Of a stretch of DNA of 64,000 nt, positions 9,301-20,354 are shown one piece after another; the stretch's first letter is position 1, and every line of letters begins with the position of its first letter. The notes under the pieces were generated by a model that made no database searches, had not been told where the DNA came from, and worked only from the letters and a program-made list of their open reading frames with translations. The position numbers were made by a program, and so were the translations under genes. The DNA is taken from NCBI GenBank assembly GCA_025529335.1, contig JAMYHX010000097.1, positions 1 to 64,000 on the forward strand, in the 5' to 3' direction. Source of the DNA: Rhizopus sp. PT2906. Taxonomy: Eukaryota > Mucoromycota > Mucoromycetes > Mucorales > Rhizopodaceae.

Positions 9301-12238
9301 ATGTGAGGAAGTAGACACGGGCTCAATCTCGGCGGTATTGCCGGCGATCCATCGACATTTGTTTTGGAAATGGGTATAATCAATCATAGGCATGACATAG
9401 TTACCTGCGATGCTCGTGTTCTGTCGAAGTATATTAACTGTTTGGAGTAAAGCCTCAGATTCCATTGACACGGCCATTTTATGTTGAATTTGCTCTTTGG
9501 GAATGAGCCAAAACTTCCAGATATCCATGTCAGTGGCAGGTTGCGAAGCAAACATTTTTCTGTAGCCTTGCTGAAGTCTGGCACCAAACTTGGGATGCAC
9601 AAAATTATAAAGCGTCTCCGGATCATAGCTTTCGACCTTAAGCCTCAATTTACAAAGGGCATCCAGTTGTGTCTGTAGTCCAGAGACCTTGCGATCTAGT
9701 TCTTTAAAATGCTTGTAGCCATTGTCAGCAAGCTCAGGTAAAGCCATCTGTGTTGCGAGCTTGCCATGGTTGATGGTGCTATCCTTGGGTTCATAACCGA
9801 AGCGAACTGTGTCACGGATTTTGAGCGCTACAAATCCCAAAATACGATCCAAGGTAGATTGAGACTTGGTAATAATGAGTAAAGGTTGTCTGCAATGGCT
9901 TGTAGATAAAGCCTGGCTCATCAATAACGCCAGTTTTGCAGCAAGATAAGTTTTTCCAGTACCAGGTGAGCCAGAGATACATGCAATTCTATGAGTCAGT
10001 GCATACTTCAGAGCTTTCATTTGGCTCGGTGATAATTTGTAAACAGGTGGTCGTTTTGGAGGCGATGCTGCGTTCCACATATACTCTGTTGGGCTCGGCC
10101 AGATGTTTTCGTCGGGTTTAGCTTTGTGAGGCATTTGCTTGTTGATCATAATACAGCTAATGTCTAACTCGATACGTTGTAAATACTCTGGTACTGGGTT
10201 GTCATTAGTGTCTGAGCCATTACGTGCATACTCATTCCAACTACTAAGCTCATCAGCACTTAGGGAGTTCTTAAACGCCAGTAAGCGTGGGGTAATGACT
10301 GCAGAGTATTTTTGCTTGTGGAAGTCTTCAAATTCTTGTTTCAACCAGTGGAGCACTGAAAGGGTTGATGGTGCATTGTTTCGGCTAGTTATGACTGTAT
10401 AGGAACAGGACCAGTCCAGTCTAGGGAGTCCCTTTCTGTAGATTTGGATGCTTATAAGGCGGACCAAGTTTCCTTTGACTGGATGACTGAATGCGGACAT
10501 GATGTGTCCCATCATAGCGCCTTTGGCCATATACTCGATTTTTTCCTCCTTTGTCATGTTGGTATAGTTAAGTTCTGGTATAATGAAAACAAAGGAGCCC
10601 TCAGTGTTATCATTGATGATATCATCTGTATCTTCACTAGAGTCTATTGAAAATACAATAGCAGGGGCGTATGATGTTTCAAAAGGCATCATGTAGACTG
10701 GCCTGCAACCGTTGCAGATGGTCGTCTCAGATTGGCTTTGTATATCATCGCCGGCCGACGGCATCGTGAGTATGTTCTTGATAGCATTTTGCATAGGCTC
10801 GATAAATTCTTGTCGTCGAAGCATATAGTGTGTAAAAAGGTAATTTTGGAAATCGAGCTTTGGCCATGGACCCTTAACAATATTGGAGAGGGTTGAGTTA
10901 GCTTCAAGTTCATAACTGAGAAGCATATTTCCGGCAGCGGCTTCCAATACGACATCCTCGGGGGCAGGTATTGGCAATAGGCCACCTTCAGCAGTATTCC
11001 AGAACGCATACCGCGAGTCGTCATTGCCCTGTGCAGGGCAGATAGACTGAAGTTGCTTAATAGTTTCTATCTTTTGTTCGACACTACAGTAATCTTGAAG
11101 CGATTTGAATGTGTTAATAAGATCTTGTAGTGCAATATGTTCGCTTATAGAGCTGTCAAACTTGCTTAACACACCAATAAATTGAATGACTTGGATTGCA
11201 TCGTCGGGATAAATGAGCACATGCTTGATAAAGCTGTCGACTGCGCTAAAAACTTGACGCGAATAACTTTGAATTTTATTAAAGTTTTTATAGTCTTTTC
11301 GCTTTTGATCTTCTTTTAGGACAATGGACAAGGCTTCCATAAAGTCGCCGAGTGTACGAGGAGGCATAAACATCATCTTGGGTAACAATTTTTCATACAT
11401 TTCCAAGAACTTTGGCAACATGTCACTAGCTGGATCGTGCAGGAACTTGTATAAAAATAAAGCCAACTCTTTATCTTTTGTTGAAGAGGGTGCGCCTACT
11501 GGCATGTAATTTGGCTGGATTACTGGTACCGGCACAATTGGAGGAGCCATGTTGTGTGGCATCATAGTCGAGTTCCATGCTCCATCAGCTGAATAGACGA
11601 ATTGCTGTGGAGGAAAAGGAACCTGGAAAATGGCATTGCTGGTATTCATAGTTGCAGACATGTCATCAGCCGCCCAGGAAGGAGCCATTGGATCAGCAGC
11701 TTCCGCATAAGAATTTTTTGTCAAATTTTCATTATTATTCCAAGTATGTGCTGTTTCTTGCTGTTGTCGCATGGACTTTTCATGTGGATCTGCTTCCCTT
11801 TCGCTATTATTATTTTGTTTGAAAAAGTCAACATTGCAGCCTTTAAAGATATCTTCTTCTGATGCCCATTGTGCTTTATTTTTCTTTTTGCTATCACGCT
11901 TCAGTTCTAAATCAATGCCTTCATCCCAAGAGTTCATTGCTGTTGATTTCAGATCTTCGAAGCGTATACTACCCGAAGTAAACTTAACAAACGCGTTATC
12001 AGCTTTTTTTGGTTCGTTTGCATTACTGTTGTCGAGAGATCTATGAAATAAAGCATAGATTAATATACGAATATTAAGAATATAAAGCTGTATATTCTTA
12101 CTCTTCATTAGATTGGTGGAATGGTTTGCTAAATCTGTGTGTTGATCTCTCGAATTTATTTTTTTGAGTATTTGTCGTTGAATGCCTGTATTGATTCGAC
12201 GCGCCGTCTCCTGATCTATTTCTTGATTCATAATTCAT
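6332..12238 (-). CDS. ZNFX1/Hrr1-type SF1 RNA helicase with NFX1 and RZ zinc fingers
   Basis: Seven exons encode about 1,850 aa. The start is ATG at 12238: exon 1 (12238-12102, 45 codons plus 2 nt) joins at 12040 into the long frame. A nearby ATG at 12231 is in a frame that does not survive splicing of the 61-nt intron 12101-12041. Order: low-complexity N-terminus, helicase core with Walker A GSPGTGKT (DNA 9946-9972) and DEAS box (8958-8980), a second RecA-like part, then a Cys/His-rich region of repeated NFX1-type fingers continuing over five short introns. The C-terminus is an RZ-type finger (WFVCPNKHPYFVGDCGG, then CPECNAPIGGTQHR). This is the architecture of animal ZNFX1 and relates to S. 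pombe Hrr1, which act with Argonaute and RdRP in small-RNA silencing. A transposon-silencing role here is inference; the family call is firm. Confidence 0.92.
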
Positions 12239-13086
12239 TGCTGATCTTTTTTATAATGATGCTTTTTAGTGAGAATGTCCAAATTATGAATATGTTGTCA
12301 CTAAAATAGAAAGAAAGAGTGATGTATTAGTTTTTACTGCAAAATAATTGATATAAATCAAATTACTCAACACTTCATACAGATATATTCTCACAATGTT
12401 CAATTATGATTTTAAGCCATATGAGGCTGTCATTATTGGCTTATATATATATTGATTATACTTGTTCATACAGTGGTTTCACCCAATGCAGTGTTATTAG
12501 ACTCCGCAGAGCTCAGTAACATAGTTCTCGGCCTTCTTTGTTTTTGCCTTATATGGAAAGAGCGTTCACGTCTCGAACACAAGCTGTCAATGCCCATTAA
12601 ACAGGACAAGTCCAGAGACAGCCGTTACTTAAGTCACTATAGACAGCAAAACATGAAATTGAGTATTTGTGCATATTTAATATCTAGCTCCTTATTATTG
12701 GCGAGGACCATACTATAGAGGGAAAGAGAGAGAAGACGGCAGTCAATACTGACAACACCAACTCATGAAATAAATTTTTGAATCTTATCAGCAGCAGCTA
12801 GCTCTTAAATCATTCAACTCAAATAATATAGTGCTTACCACTGCAATCCATCATTTTAACAAATATAAAGATTATGTTTCAGTTGACAGCATTATCATGA
12901 TCAAGATATTAAATGATAGGAGTCTTCTTAAATTAGAGGTTAAAAGTGCTTAGGTTGTCATATAAATATTGTATTTACCATGGCATCAAGAGATACATAC
13001 TTTCTCTTTACCTTCTTCTCTTAAATCGCCTTCAGTCCACATTTGTGCAAATGGTTCTCATGTACAAGTTAAGTAGAAAGAACAAG
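12239..13086. other. Intergenic, no gene seen
   Basis: Contains the presumed promoter of the helicase gene at its left end. A short plus-strand open frame near 12452-12718 has no recognisable composition or domain. Confidence 0.5.
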
Positions 13087-13545
13087 TCATGTGAATCCAC
13101 ATCTTGACTTAATAATAATATCATATTTACAAGTGCTTCGTTGCTCCCAGCAACTAATAATAAGCGTCAATTCAGTTTCAAGTTGCTGCTTAATGCCTCT
13201 GCTTTTTCTTTTTATTCCAAGACCACTCTTCAAATATAATAGATCATCCCAGTTTTCTGGATTCTTCTCTACATACATGGATAACGGGTTTTTGATTGAT
13301 TTGTTCATTCTTTTTACGAGTCCGTCTGATTAAGGATGCCCTACACTCGCTTCCACTTTCTTGATGTTCAGCCGAGCACACGTCAGCTTTATAACCTCAA
13401 AGGGGGGAGGGGTTTCATGAACCAGAACGACGGAATAGATAAGGACATTTGCGGTTGAATTTGATTCAAATTGCTGAAGTGCAGCAGTAATAATCCACTT
13501 CGTGAGATACTCCATGAACGCCAGTAAATAACGGCCCCCTCCCTC
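13087..13545 (-). pseudogene. Ty3/Gypsy retrotransposon integrase fragment
   Basis: Minus-strand frames spell an integrase core: RYLLAFMEYLTKWIITAAL, then LIYSVVLVHETP, RLNIKKVEASVGHP, a stop (TAA), SDGLVKRMNKSIKNPLSMYV and EKNPENWDDLLYL. In intact Gypsy integrases HP-x-SDGLVER-MN is continuous, so the TAA replaces one codon. A shift of frame also precedes RYLL. The central part with the second catalytic Asp (DNGTxF region) is shortened. Neither the rest of pol nor LTRs were found nearby. It is a dead fragment. Confidence 0.85.
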
Positions 13546-14072
13546 TTATAGATAGCGGAAAGAATGCTATACTCGCTGCCTCCTTATATCCTCGCCAGAT
13601 GTGCTGTGATATCAGTTAATTCTTGTAAGAGCTGCTTATTTTTACTACACGCTGATTGATTGTAGATTCGAAAACACACTTTAGCATGAGATCAAGGACT
13701 TGGAAACGGGGTCCACCAGAAGGTTTGCACTCGAAAAGCCAACCTATGTCAAGCATAATTTCCATATTTTATTTAGGAGCCACGATGAAAAAGAAACAAT
13801 AAGAACTACCCTGAATGCGGAATTGGAAACTTTCCTGTTCATGATCGAATATGTAGTATTTCTCTATGTAGTATTAACAGGGTCGCAAGGAAAGGTTTCC
13901 AGGCCGAAAGTCTGCCCAAAACTGCTCAATAAGGCTTAATATCACTATAGGAGGTTTTGAATCCGAATCTACATTTTTACACATATTTCTACACATTTCT
14001 ACGCATTCCTACACAAGTTTCAAAGAAGTGACTGTTTTTAAACTCTTTGTGTCATAAAAGAAAAGGGGCAAA

Positions 14073-16218
14073 ATGAGAGCTCAGGCATTTAAAGGATTTC
14101 ATTGTATTTTTTGCAACAAAACCTTTAACGACGAAAGACGTAAAGTTTCTAAAAAATTCCACTGGTCTCATCAATGTTCTGGCTATTGACATCCAAGTAC
14201 ACTTATGGAGATAGGTTTAACTGACTATAGACTAAATTGTACCTAATTCTAAAATGACTCTTTAATCCTGCAGACTGATAGTGTGTCATGGATGACGACG
14301 GGCATAGCTGTCGTGTCTATTGACAACGTGCTTGAAACTGAAGTAACTGAAAATGAGACAGGGGGTTTGAGTACATGGTCAGCGACTTGGATTGGTATGA
14401 GTACAATGCTCATGAAGAAGAAGCTTTTGAGACTCGTCCTTTTCAAGATGAGAATGTTGATGGACCTGTAGAAGTGAAGTTAAGCAACCCCGTAACTGAT
14501 GATCCTACCTTAAAAGCTAGCCTCAAAATCTTTCAGTATGCAAAAAAGAAGGGCGTTTCAATGGAAGCTTTTGATGGTATAACTGGTATGGTGAATAACC
14601 ATATCAAGAAATACTCTCCAAAGCCATATCTTTTGTACCCTCATTCTAAGTCAAGAGATTCAATTATCAAAAGCCTTCCCGTCAAAGTAAGAGAGCATGA
14701 TGTATGCAAAAATGGATGTGCATTGTTTGAAAGTGATGATTGTTGTGACAAATGCAGCGAGTGCGATGAGAACAGAGATAACGCTAGAAAGATGAAATAT
14801 CTTTCCTTGATTGAGCAATTAGCACTTCTTGTCAGTAACGATAGAACCCTTGGGCTTATGAAGCCATCCAACAAGTATGAGAAGGATTAAGATGTTCTTT
14901 ATGACTCTTTTGATGGGTATTCTTGACGAAGCTCTTCCCAAATTTTACAGCAAGAGAAAATATAGACTGGTCCTATACCTTGGTCTTTATAGTGACGAGT
15001 CCCAAGTTTTCAAACATGGCAAACATACGATCTGACCATCCCTTTACGATTGCGGAATAAGGATATTCAGAAAACCAATTCGTTGCTGAAAGAACCCCGC
15101 CCACTCGCACCAACCACCTTTCTTTGGTATAATTGAAAGCATAGAGAGTGGATATAACCGTTCGATAGACTGGATTCATTTTTTGAGATACATGTTGCCA
15201 ACGACGATCGCAGGCTGCTATCTTGACAAAAGAATTCAGCAGAAGATCGTGTGTATATCCCAGAATAGTCAATCTTGTTTGCCAAAGAGAGATCAAGAAG
15301 AACGATGTAGCAGAGTTGCATGCAGCGATCTTGGAATGGAGTTCCTGATTAAAAGAACTTGTCGATGCAGGTAAGCTACAGCCATGGATTTTTAACATCA
15401 ACCAGCATCTTCTACTACGCGTCCCTGATCTGATCTGATCTGATCTGGCACTTGGAACAGATGCCTTCTTATGCTACTTTTTCTATTGAGAGAACAATCC
15501 ATGAGTGTAAGTCAATGATGAGATCAAGAAAAGATCCTGCTACCGGCTGCAAAAATGCTTTGCTTGAGCTTGTTTCGCTGCATTGGGTAGAACGTATGGC
15601 TGCAGCGGAAGGTAAAGAAAAGGCTGGTAGGGTCTTGCTAGATGACAATGAAGAGAGCGAATATGAGGGCTGGAGGTCCATTAGCCACGTAGAATTGGGA
15701 AACAGTGCTAACATCTTGAACTTTGATTGCTTCCCTTTCTTGAAGAAGTACTTTGAGTATCAAAGCCCTGGTGTTCGCACTGATCTTGATTCTAGAAGTA
15801 CTGTCGACTTTGAATGTAGACTGTGTTTGGATGTTCAATGAACCACAAAGAAGGTAAGAACAAGCTTCTTTGTTAAGCTATGTATTACATTCAACAGCAA
15901 CAGACAAAATGAGCCAAGAACTACGATGAAAGAGCTCACATTTTGGCGAAGTTGTATCATACTTGAGATACACGTCTCCAGATGGAAGCTCACGATTACT
16001 AGCCCTCGTCAAAGTATTTGATGTAAAGACAAATAAAGACTATATTTGGCCATACAAGACCCTCTTCTGCTACCTCCAAGATAAAAGTAGCCAATGTTGA
16101 TGAAATTGTTTCGCTTTGTGACCGTTCGATTGATATGAATATGAATATGAATGACAGAGAATACATCTTTTGGCCATATCAACAAAGATACGATTTACCT
16201 CGTGATAATCTTCATTGA
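14073..16218 (+). pseudogene. Decayed CACTA (EnSpm)-type Tnp2-like gene
   Basis: A series of plus-strand segments resembles Tnp2-associated proteins of fungal CACTA elements. A CxxC..HxxxxC start at 14073 (HCIFCNKTF, HWSHQC) is followed by 14375-14890 with EHDVCKNGCALFESDDCCDKC (shown in part, Cys-rich zinc-binding), which stops at TAA 14888. A C-terminal part from about 15440 has ATFSIERTIHECKSMMRSRK and later LVKVFDVKTNKDYIWPYK, ending REYIFWPYQQRYDLPRDNLH at TGA 16216-16218. The middle, where the catalytic domain should be, is replaced by unrelated sequence with an antisense open frame. Premature stops occur at 14888 and 15839. The family call rests on the Cys pattern and the C-terminal layout. 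Confidence 0.55.
14973..15401 (-). CDS. Unrecognised 142-aa open frame inside the CACTA relic
   Basis: A stop-free minus-strand frame with ordinary amino-acid composition (for example QTRLTILGYTHDLLLNSFVK and YAFNYTKERWLVRVGG). It lies exactly where the CACTA-like gene loses its coding sequence on the other strand. I do not recognise it. It could be a fragment of a second transposon inserted in reverse, or chance. Confidence 0.3.
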   Translation of the reverse strand: MMLKIHGCSLPASTSSFNQELHSKIAACNSATSFFLISLWQTRLTILGYTHDLLLNSFVKIAACDRRWQHVSQKMNPVYRTVISTLYAFNYTKERWLVRVGGVLSATNWFSEYPYSAIVKGWSDRMFAMFENLGLVTIKTKV

Positions 16219-16289
16219 TTATACACTTTATTTTCTTCCCCACTAATTCTAAAAAAAATCATGTCTCTATAATGTTTTCTTTGTAAAGA

Positions 16290-16920
16290 TATGCTCAACG
16301 GGCTCATTCTTATAGTTATTTCGACATGGATATGATTAAGGATGTCATAAGAGCTGCATCTAGTCAAATAGACAACCTAAGAGAAAAAATGTAGGGAGTA
16401 AGCGTCTCTAAGAAGAATTCGAAGCACAGTTTGAGGGAGCTTATTCTATAATGAAGCTAGTAGGTCAATGCATACAGAGCAAGAGAAGGCTGCTCTTGGC
16501 TTGTTTGCGGATAGTTTCTTCCCTAAGACCTGCTACTGAGCACCGTTTAACAAAGATCTAAATAGGAAGTGCCAATCCTCATGGGATCTGTATAGGAAAC
16601 TTATGGAAAATGTTTACGGCGGTCCAACTGACGATAAGATGTTTGATATTGTTTGTGGTCACTTTGCTTTCTTTAGGCTGCTAACTATTATTTGTGAAGT
16701 CAAATATGAGCCCAAAGTTGATGCTCATAAACCATTCAAGATAAGGGATGCAACAAAGAAAGTTTAGAGCTGCTAAACTTGTTGAAAAGACAGTGACTCC
16801 TTTTGCCCTTTTGCGTACTCGTGTTGATTCTTGGGTATCAGATTGATGTTCAGCTATTATTGTTTCTGTGGTTAAAAGGAAGCCTTCTATCACGCCAAAT
16901 AATATACAGAATAACTACAA
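16290..16920 (+). pseudogene. Decayed coding fragment, family unknown
   Basis: Plus-strand segments in shifting frames look coding: YAQRAHSYSYFDMDMIKDVI, then a stop at about 16392-16394, then EKAALGLFADSFFPKT, a stop at 16538-16540, CQSSWDLYRKLMENVYGG, MFDIVCGHFAFFRLLTIICE, and RAAKLVEKTVTPFALLRTRV up to a further stop near 16845. It starts shortly after the CACTA-like relic in the same orientation and may be a second gene of that element or of another. No function can be given. Confidence 0.4.
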
Positions 16921-17329
16921 TAGCTAATCAGTAAAGAAAAAAAGCTAATTTGCATTTTTAAAAAGGATGTAGAAATAGACAATAACAACACTTTCAAAGA
17001 TCAAGACTTGCGCTCACTGCCTTTATCGACTGAAGAAAGTGTGGTGCGGGGGAAAAGTAAGTTGATAAACTAACAATGAGATAAAAATACCTTGCGATAC
17101 TGTATATATAAGTTTATATAGTGATTATTATCCCAAACTGCTTCATAATGATGGGTATGAAGTAGCCATTAAACTGTTGTTTCCTTGGATTATCAGAGAT
17201 AAAGAAAAGTGCGTCAAGTGAATATATTTTATTAAGATTAAAGAACAAAAAGTCAAGTGCAGGAGTAACAAAATGAAGTTTTTATTAAATTAAGCAATGG
17301 TTTGATTTCCAAAGAGAGAGAGAGCTTTG

Positions 17330-17510
17330 AATAAGTAGAGATTTTTGTTTTGATAGCCAAGTTAAGAGAGCAAGTAGAGACTTTTGTTTTTGATAGCCAA
17401 GAGATTTTTTCTTTTTTGATAGCCAAGCAAAGAGATCTTTTCTTTTTTGAGAGCCAAGTAGATTATATTTTCTTTTGATAGCCAAGCAGAGAGATTTCTT
17501 CTTTTTTCTT
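17330..17510. repeat. Degenerate minisatellite around TTTTGATAGCCAAG
   Basis: Five imperfect units of about 30-40 bp, each with GAGA(T/C)TTTT(T)..CTTTT followed by GATAGCCAAG or GAGAGCCAAG. Units are spaced irregularly. No gene is supported; the minus-strand frame through it is repetitive by construction. Confidence 0.75.
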
Positions 17511-20272
17511 TCCATAAGTCCAGAAGGCCACATTATCACTAGCTTCCAAATCCAAGATGACTAGAACCATAGACTGCATGCCAGAAGATTACAAGGTGTA
17601 AACCCTCCATGAAAAAAAAAGTACTCAAGTCTCAAATCTCAAAAAGTCAACCTCAAAACTATACCACGGTAAATTCAACGAAAGAGATGCTTCAATGTAC
17701 AAAGAGTGCACTTCTAAGTACCTAGGACGAAGCGTTTTGGAAGGGGTGATGACCGTGGAGACATCAGAATATTGAACCTTTGGAGCATCGCAACCGCCGA
17801 GCTCAGCAGTAGGGGGGAGGGAGGGTTTACGGGCCGTTCATCAGCTGGAGAGGCAGAGCCATAACAATAGGAGCATCTCGGAGTGATCCAGCGTAGAGAA
17901 GCAGCGACCTGTAGCAGAGCTTGATAGAGTTTGGCAGATAGTGGCAAAATAAATTGGATATGTTGTTACTCCAGAGCAGTATTCATTAGCAGCAGGCATT
18001 GATAGACATGAGCAAAATTCTTTAAGGACTTTTCGATGTTGATAAGCGTGGGACAGGCATTCACTAGCATTTTCAGGCACTGATGATCATTTGTAGGCAT
18101 TGATAAGCATTTGATAAGTGTTTGATTGTTTGATTGTTTGTTCTTTTTTGAGCGTTTGATTCTTTGAGTGTATGGATAAGCAGTAGCAAGCGTTTTTGAG
18201 TATGAGTAGACATTTTGAGCATTAGCGAGTAGCAGAGGTTTCTTTAAGGAGAGGTCATTATGATAAAGATGCGTCAGGAACCATGAAATAGAGCCAGCAA
18301 AAGCGTATTTTCTAAGCGATGGCATTAGTTATATGTACTCTGAGATCACCTAAACGCTGTTATACCTTTTCAACGTAGTAATAATATAATAATAAAAGTA
18401 TAGGAGGATTTTTAAAAGATATAAAGAATAAAGAAAAATAAAAAAAGGGGAAAAGAATGATGGTCTCTTTTATAGTTTTTTGTTTACGTGAATCAAGTTA
18501 TTTAGGCTGAAAATATATGACTCATTCCTTCTTTCTCCAATAATGTATGAATATATAAATAACTCGTTCTCTATCTTATCCATATTAGAACATATCCGAG
18601 CATCCGAGCATCCGAACGTCTCCTCCCCTTTTTTTGCATATTTTTTTCACGGTCCCTTCCTTTTCTGATGCCGCTTGTTTACATAAAGTTGACCTCACAC
18701 ATACATACACATGTATAATTTTTTTTTCATTTTGATTGCTTCACTTTTCTCATTTCCAATACGCGTTTGTCTATTTTTCTGGTCGTTTTCTTTAAGAATG
18801 AATAAAAAAGTAAGGTGAGAATTAAATGTACAAGGGAAAAGGTCGAGAAGGGGGACGGCAGCTGATAGTAAACAAAAAAAAAAAAAAGACTTTTCTCAAA
18901 GAGCACTAGACTGCCGATTCAGTGGAACACACGCAGTTGATTCCATTACAGTTGTTATTTGTCAAATCAAAAGAAGTCAAATTATGATTGATCTATTTGG
19001 TTAACCACTATGATCTGTCTCATAAAAGTAGTAATACATTATTATTTTTTGCTAAAAAGAACCAAAATCAAATTACCCTAGCCTTCATGTATCAAAATCT
19101 GTTTATCAAACATGAAACATAGGTAATTGAGTTGCTGGCTTAGGAAAACACAAGAGTGTGTAATGTTTTTATTTTTATTTTTAGTGCACATGAAAAAAGT
19201 TAAAAGGTAAAATGTTTATCCTCTATTTCCTGTTGCTATATCCTTATCCTTTTCCCTTCTGCTTGTGAAATGTAGACCAGCCTTAATGACGATTATAACT
19301 GTGATATATTTAATGACTATACGCTCATTTTTATAGTAAAGCAATGGACCTTCCAAGTCTGCATAAACTATTTCAAATGGCGCTCGAAACAGGATGGATT
19401 GCTAAGGTACGCGGCATACTTTATATAGTCCCTTATTGTCATGGATACTCGTGTATCATGAATGAGAGGTATTATCAAATATGTAATTGATTGAGTGATG
19501 AGAAAGGGTGTTGTTAATGAAAAAGAACATGAATACGTGAATGTCAAAAGGATAAAAAAAAAAATAAGCCTTATATGGAATAAAATAGTAGAGAGGAACA
19601 ATGCGATCGCAGAGCAGTTCACCACTGTAATAGTGAATGTTGTCATTTAGTTGATCAAGTGTAGCCTTTACTTTGTCGATCCCCTATAGTTAATAGTACA
19701 TGCATTTGACATTCGTTTTATTCATGACCAATTTTAAGGCTGGTTCCTTTCAGTAAAGGAAATGTGGCTTGATTTACTTTTAGTCAATGAAATAAATGAG
19801 TGGAAGTGATTGAGCTCAGTTGGTATCATTGCATGGATTCTCATGGTTAGTCATACTAGAAGTCAATCCATTCCCTGGTGTCTTGACTGGCTCTCTGAAG
19901 GTAAGTTTTAGCCATGTGCATGTGGCGATCATATACGACCGCTTGAGCCCTCCCTTTCCTATCAATAATCCAAAATATCCAGTGACTGCTGTCATATGGA
20001 AACAATGGCACATAACCACTTCATTCATATTGCAAGATTTTGAATGCTAAAACTACCCATTGTATATCAAACTATCTCTTCAAGACATTGATCGATGCCC
20101 TTTCATTCTCTGGCTCTCACCGCAGCAACAATTCATATAGGGCAGTTGCGCCCTATGACTACTGGTCTAGATATGCTCAAGTGTCTTTTTTCCCTCAGTT
20201 TCTCGTGACTCTTTGAGGTGATTTTTTGGTCTGTGGACTCCGCGCTCATACGTTTTTAAATAAGTCTTTTTT

Positions 20273-20276
<4 letters not shown>
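17511..20276. other. Long non-coding stretch with low-complexity DNA
   Basis: No gene supported. It holds GATAAGCATTTG-like and TTTGATTGTTTGATTG simple repeats (about 18080-18140) and a short CATCCGAG triplication near 18600. A minus-strand segment near 19262-19390 reads PFEIVYADLEGPLLYY and may be the remains of a retrotransposon integrase start. Probably decayed transposon sequence. Confidence 0.45.

Positions 20277-20327
<51 letters not shown>
20277..20327. repeat. 51-bp poly-T tract just upstream of a gene start
   Basis: Uninterrupted T from 20277 to 20327, followed by CTTTTTT, ending 27 bp before the deubiquitinase ATG. It lies in the promoter or 5' leader, where fungal promoters often have shorter T-rich tracts. 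Confidence 0.9.
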
Positions 20328-20354
20328 CTTTTTTACTGTACATGACCATACACA

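Noticed and set aside
12452..12718. 88-codon plus-strand frame upstream of the helicase gene
   Set aside because: No domain and no conserved-looking composition; probably promoter-side non-coding DNA.
15425..15448. TGATC-type tandem repeat considered as a CRISPR-like or regulatory array
   Set aside because: It is a four-copy CTGAT microsatellite without spacers.
19368..19646. Hydrophobic 92-codon minus-strand frame
   Set aside because: Phe/Ile/Leu-rich translation typical of AT-rich non-coding DNA; it overlaps a better integrase-like frame near its end.
19816..20050. Overlapping open frames on both strands (about 70 codons each)
   Set aside because: Neither has a recognisable domain; both open by chance over the same DNA.
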